Positions 62,701 through 64,000 of a stretch of DNA of 64,000 nt are shown piece after piece (position 1 is the first letter of the stretch; each line of letters starts with the position of its first letter). This DNA comes from Gymnogyps californianus. Lineage: Eukaryota; Chordata; Aves; Accipitriformes; Cathartidae. Position numbers and translations under genes: made by a program. Where the stretch lies: the NCBI RefSeq assembly GCF_018139145.2, contig NC_059475.1:21332937-21396936 (forward strand). Reading direction: 5' to 3'. The notes under the pieces are model-generated. The model saw only the letters and a program-made list of their open reading frames with translations, made no database searches and was not told the origin of the DNA.

Positions 62701-63918
62701 ATGATTTTGTAAGGAATCTCGCTGAAGCGAGGAGCACATTATAAACAGCATGGTAGATGCTAGAAGGTTAAGTGAACTCAAAAAAGAGAAATCTGTCAAG
62801 GGCTACTGAAGTCATAAATAACACTTCTGACTCTGGGACTCTCTGGGCTGCAGCTAGCAGAAAGAATGTAAGTGGGGAATGTCATTCCTCCCTGTCATTG
62901 TTCTCTGAAAGTGCATTATTGGTTACCCCCAGGATAAATCCAGTTACAGATGAGTTTTTGTTCTGATCCAGTATGATAGTCCGTGTGTTTAGATAATAGC
63001 AAGCACAAGAATTAACTTTTTTTAGGTCACAAATTTTCTCTTGCACAATAATACTTACTGTAAAACTTAAAGAATTTGTTCCAGTGTACTCATTCACATG
63101 ACTTGCTGAGGTGAGACTATTGGTTATGTTTAATGAAAAGACCTTGGTTTGTGTAAACCTTATTGAATTTGTTTTTCAGGATATGTTCTTTAAGTATACG
63201 TGGAATAACTTTTTGCATACTCAAGTAGAAATCTGTATTGCATTGATTCTTGCAAGTCCTCTTGAAAGCACAGAAAATGGCACAATTACAGATCAGGGTT
63301 CCTCTGGGGACAATCTCTTACTGAAACATGTAAGTTGTGGTTTTTTGGGAATCTCTTGAATTTTCCTGTCTCCAGGTTATCGTAGCAGTTACTCTTACAT
63401 AAAATATACCCCAATTTTACTTTATGTATAGAATGAACAGGAATATTTTTCTATTTTTTCCTAAAATGTTTAGTTCAGGGTGTTAAACCTGTGAGTGCCA
63501 TAGAATAGATTTTTGCTTCCCCAAAGTGAGCATGTGTGCAGAGCTGCAAGTATTTATTTTCCTTAAAGGAGAAGTTCCTCTCATTTTTAAGAATTAAAAC
63601 TGCTATTTCAATAGCTTTGTGCTACTACAACTCAGCAGCTATAAAGAGAAGCAGAATTAATGTAGGTTTAGCTTTTAGGTTTCTGGTTGGGATCCGACTG
63701 CTGCTTCTGAACTTTAAACCCTTTAATGAAAGTACTTATCCTGAACCTGAAATTAGTTGTCTTGTAAGACTTTAATATTTGTTAAAATCAACTGTAAAAT
63801 GCATAATAGTATTCTATTTTACTGCTACTAAGCATATTTTGCTTTTTTGATAGCTCTTCCTTAAGTGCCAATTAATAGAACGAATACTTGAAGCATGGGA
63901 GATGAATGAGAAGAAACA
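53498..63918 (+). CDS. PPP6R3: PPP6R3 (SAPS3), protein phosphatase 6 regulatory subunit 3, residues 1-448 (partial)
   Basis: PPP6R3 is a SAPS-family regulatory subunit that binds the PP6 catalytic subunit PPP6C and, with ankyrin-repeat partners such as ANKRD28, directs it to substrates. PP6 is linked to DNA-PK, Aurora A and NF-kB signalling. The protein starts [20 protein letters not shown], the family N-terminus, and continues through the helical SAPS region (roughly residue 130 onward), with [40 protein letters not shown] and [20 protein letters not shown] as landmarks. Ten exons join in frame with GT-AG introns and no stop. PPP6R1 and PPP6R2 are the alternatives; the N-terminus and the later landmarks fit PPP6R3 best. 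The C-terminal half (human protein about 873 residues) lies beyond the window. Housekeeping-type expression is inferred from the CpG-island promoter. Confidence 0.96.
55126..55312 (+). CDS. PPP6R3: PPP6R3 coding exon 2, residues 76-138
   Basis: The acceptor TTGTCCCCAG ends at 55,125. The first base completes Lys76, then [20 protein letters not shown] follows. It ends in [10 protein letters not shown] with donor CAG|GTAAAT. 187 bases, 62 whole codons. Confidence 0.96.
56169..56306 (+). CDS. PPP6R3: PPP6R3 coding exon 3, residues 139-184
   Basis: The acceptor is TTTCTAG and the donor AAAT|GTAAGT. 138 bases in phase 0, starting [20 protein letters not shown] and ending [13 protein letters not shown]. 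It contains the start of the SAPS helical region. Confidence 0.96.
56815..56880 (+). CDS. PPP6R3: PPP6R3 coding exon 4, residues 185-206
   Basis: A 66-base exon, too short to stand out as an open frame. The acceptor is TTTTACAG and the donor GAT|GTAAGT. It starts [19 protein letters not shown] and is phase 0 at both ends. Confidence 0.95.
57365..57477 (+). CDS. PPP6R3: PPP6R3 coding exon 5, residues 207-244
   Basis: The acceptor is TTCTGTTCCAG and the donor GAGAA|GTAAGT. It starts [20 protein letters not shown], and Lys244 is split after two bases. Confidence 0.95.
58161..58274 (+). CDS. PPP6R3: PPP6R3 coding exon 6, residues 244-282
   Basis: The acceptor is TTTTCTTTTCAG. It completes Lys244, then [20 protein letters not shown] follows. 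It ends LLETRRQ with Thr282 split (AC|A), donor AAAC|GTAAGT. Confidence 0.95.
58984..59113 (+). CDS. PPP6R3: PPP6R3 coding exon 7, residues 282-325
   Basis: The acceptor is GTGTGTTTTAG. It completes Thr282, then [13 protein letters not shown] follows and it ends [10 protein letters not shown], donor CAAAA|GTAAGT. The segment after GMS (SSTYSVNK) is the more variable part of the exon as I recall the mammalian protein. Confidence 0.95.
60998..61150 (+). CDS. PPP6R3: PPP6R3 coding exon 8, residues 326-376
   Basis: The acceptor is CCTTTTTCAG and the donor ATTG|GTAAGA. 153 bases in phase 0, starting [20 protein letters not shown] and ending [10 protein letters not shown]. This is one of the most conserved SAPS segments. 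Confidence 0.96.
63180..63329 (+). CDS. PPP6R3: PPP6R3 coding exon 9, residues 377-426
   Basis: The acceptor is TTGTTTTTCAG and the donor ACAT|GTAAGT. 150 bases in phase 0, starting [20 protein letters not shown] and ending GDNLLLKH. Confidence 0.96.
63854..63918 (+). CDS. PPP6R3: PPP6R3 coding exon 10, residues 427-448
   Basis: A 65-base exon. The acceptor is TTTTTTGATAG and the donor AAACA|GTGAGT. It encodes [20 protein letters not shown] and one more Lys, with Gln448 split after two bases. The next exon lies outside the window. Confidence 0.94.
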
Positions 63919-64000
63919 GTGAGTAACTAGTTTTCTCATTCCCTGCAATTGTCTATGTAAGACTTGAATTGTGAAGTGAATGTATTACCAATTCATAACT

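Larger units (their letters stand above)
53725..63853 (+). other. PPP6R3: PPP6R3 introns 2-10 (53,725 to 63,853, between the coding exons)
   Basis: Nine GT-AG introns of about 0.5-2 kb, namely 53,725-55,125, 55,313-56,168, 56,307-56,814, 56,881-57,364, 57,478-58,160, 58,275-58,983, 59,114-60,997, 61,151-63,179 and 63,330-63,853. They hold A runs (53,979-53,996; 54,365-54,379), a TA run (about 54,690-54,705) and short tandem duplications at about 54,833-54,875 and 57,073-57,121. No other gene was recognised. Confidence 0.85.

Noticed and set aside
1..64000. CRISPR arrays, operons, prophage or bacterial defence genes
   Set aside because: The introns, CR1 elements and CpG-island promoter show this is vertebrate nuclear DNA; no spaced direct-repeat array exists.

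Overview
The window is vertebrate nuclear DNA, almost certainly from a bird. CR1 LINE fragments end in the typical avian 3' tail, several LTRs match types common in avian genomes, genes are split by GT-AG introns, and there is one CpG-island promoter. The two common 0.58-kb LTRs make a lineage outside the galliforms more likely to me, but I cannot name the species.

The one securely identified gene is PPP6R3 (SAPS3), a regulatory subunit of protein phosphatase 6, on the + strand. Its CpG island and probable promoter lie at about 24,600-25,250, with a CCAAT-box cluster and a YY1-type element over the likely start site. A first intron of about 28 kb follows. Ten coding exons between 53,492 and 63,918 give residues 1-448, and all nine splice junctions between them join in frame. 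The gene runs off the right edge; about half of the protein (human about 873 residues) is present.

Left of the promoter (1-24,400) I find no coding exon. The first 2.6 kb look like a 3' UTR with a polyadenylation signal at 2,555. LRP5 would be expected there from human gene order, but the sequence does not prove it. The rest is intergenic DNA with four solo LTRs (three ERVL-like, one ERV1-like), a CR1 tail, two old MIR-like SINE fossils and local direct duplications. A degenerate tRNA-Ala(AGC) copy with a Pol III terminator lies about 0.6 kb upstream of the PPP6R3 start, on the opposite strand.

The large first intron carries an unidentified decayed protein-coding copy (about 36.7-37.4 kb, minus strand) that resembles a retrocopy, a perfect 16-bp hairpin at 35.6 kb, a broken CR1 with a second CR1 fragment behind it (43.3-44.9 kb), a GC-rich block with an interrupted minus-strand frame containing a doubled MEVDPP motif (45.4-46.3 kb), and a 1.17-kb solo LTR with an internal array of about 48-bp repeats (46.6-47.8 kb). 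I see no gene cluster or defence-like system. The most noteworthy items are the retrocopy-like pseudogene, the tRNA relic beside the promoter, the MEVDPP frame and the perfect hairpins.
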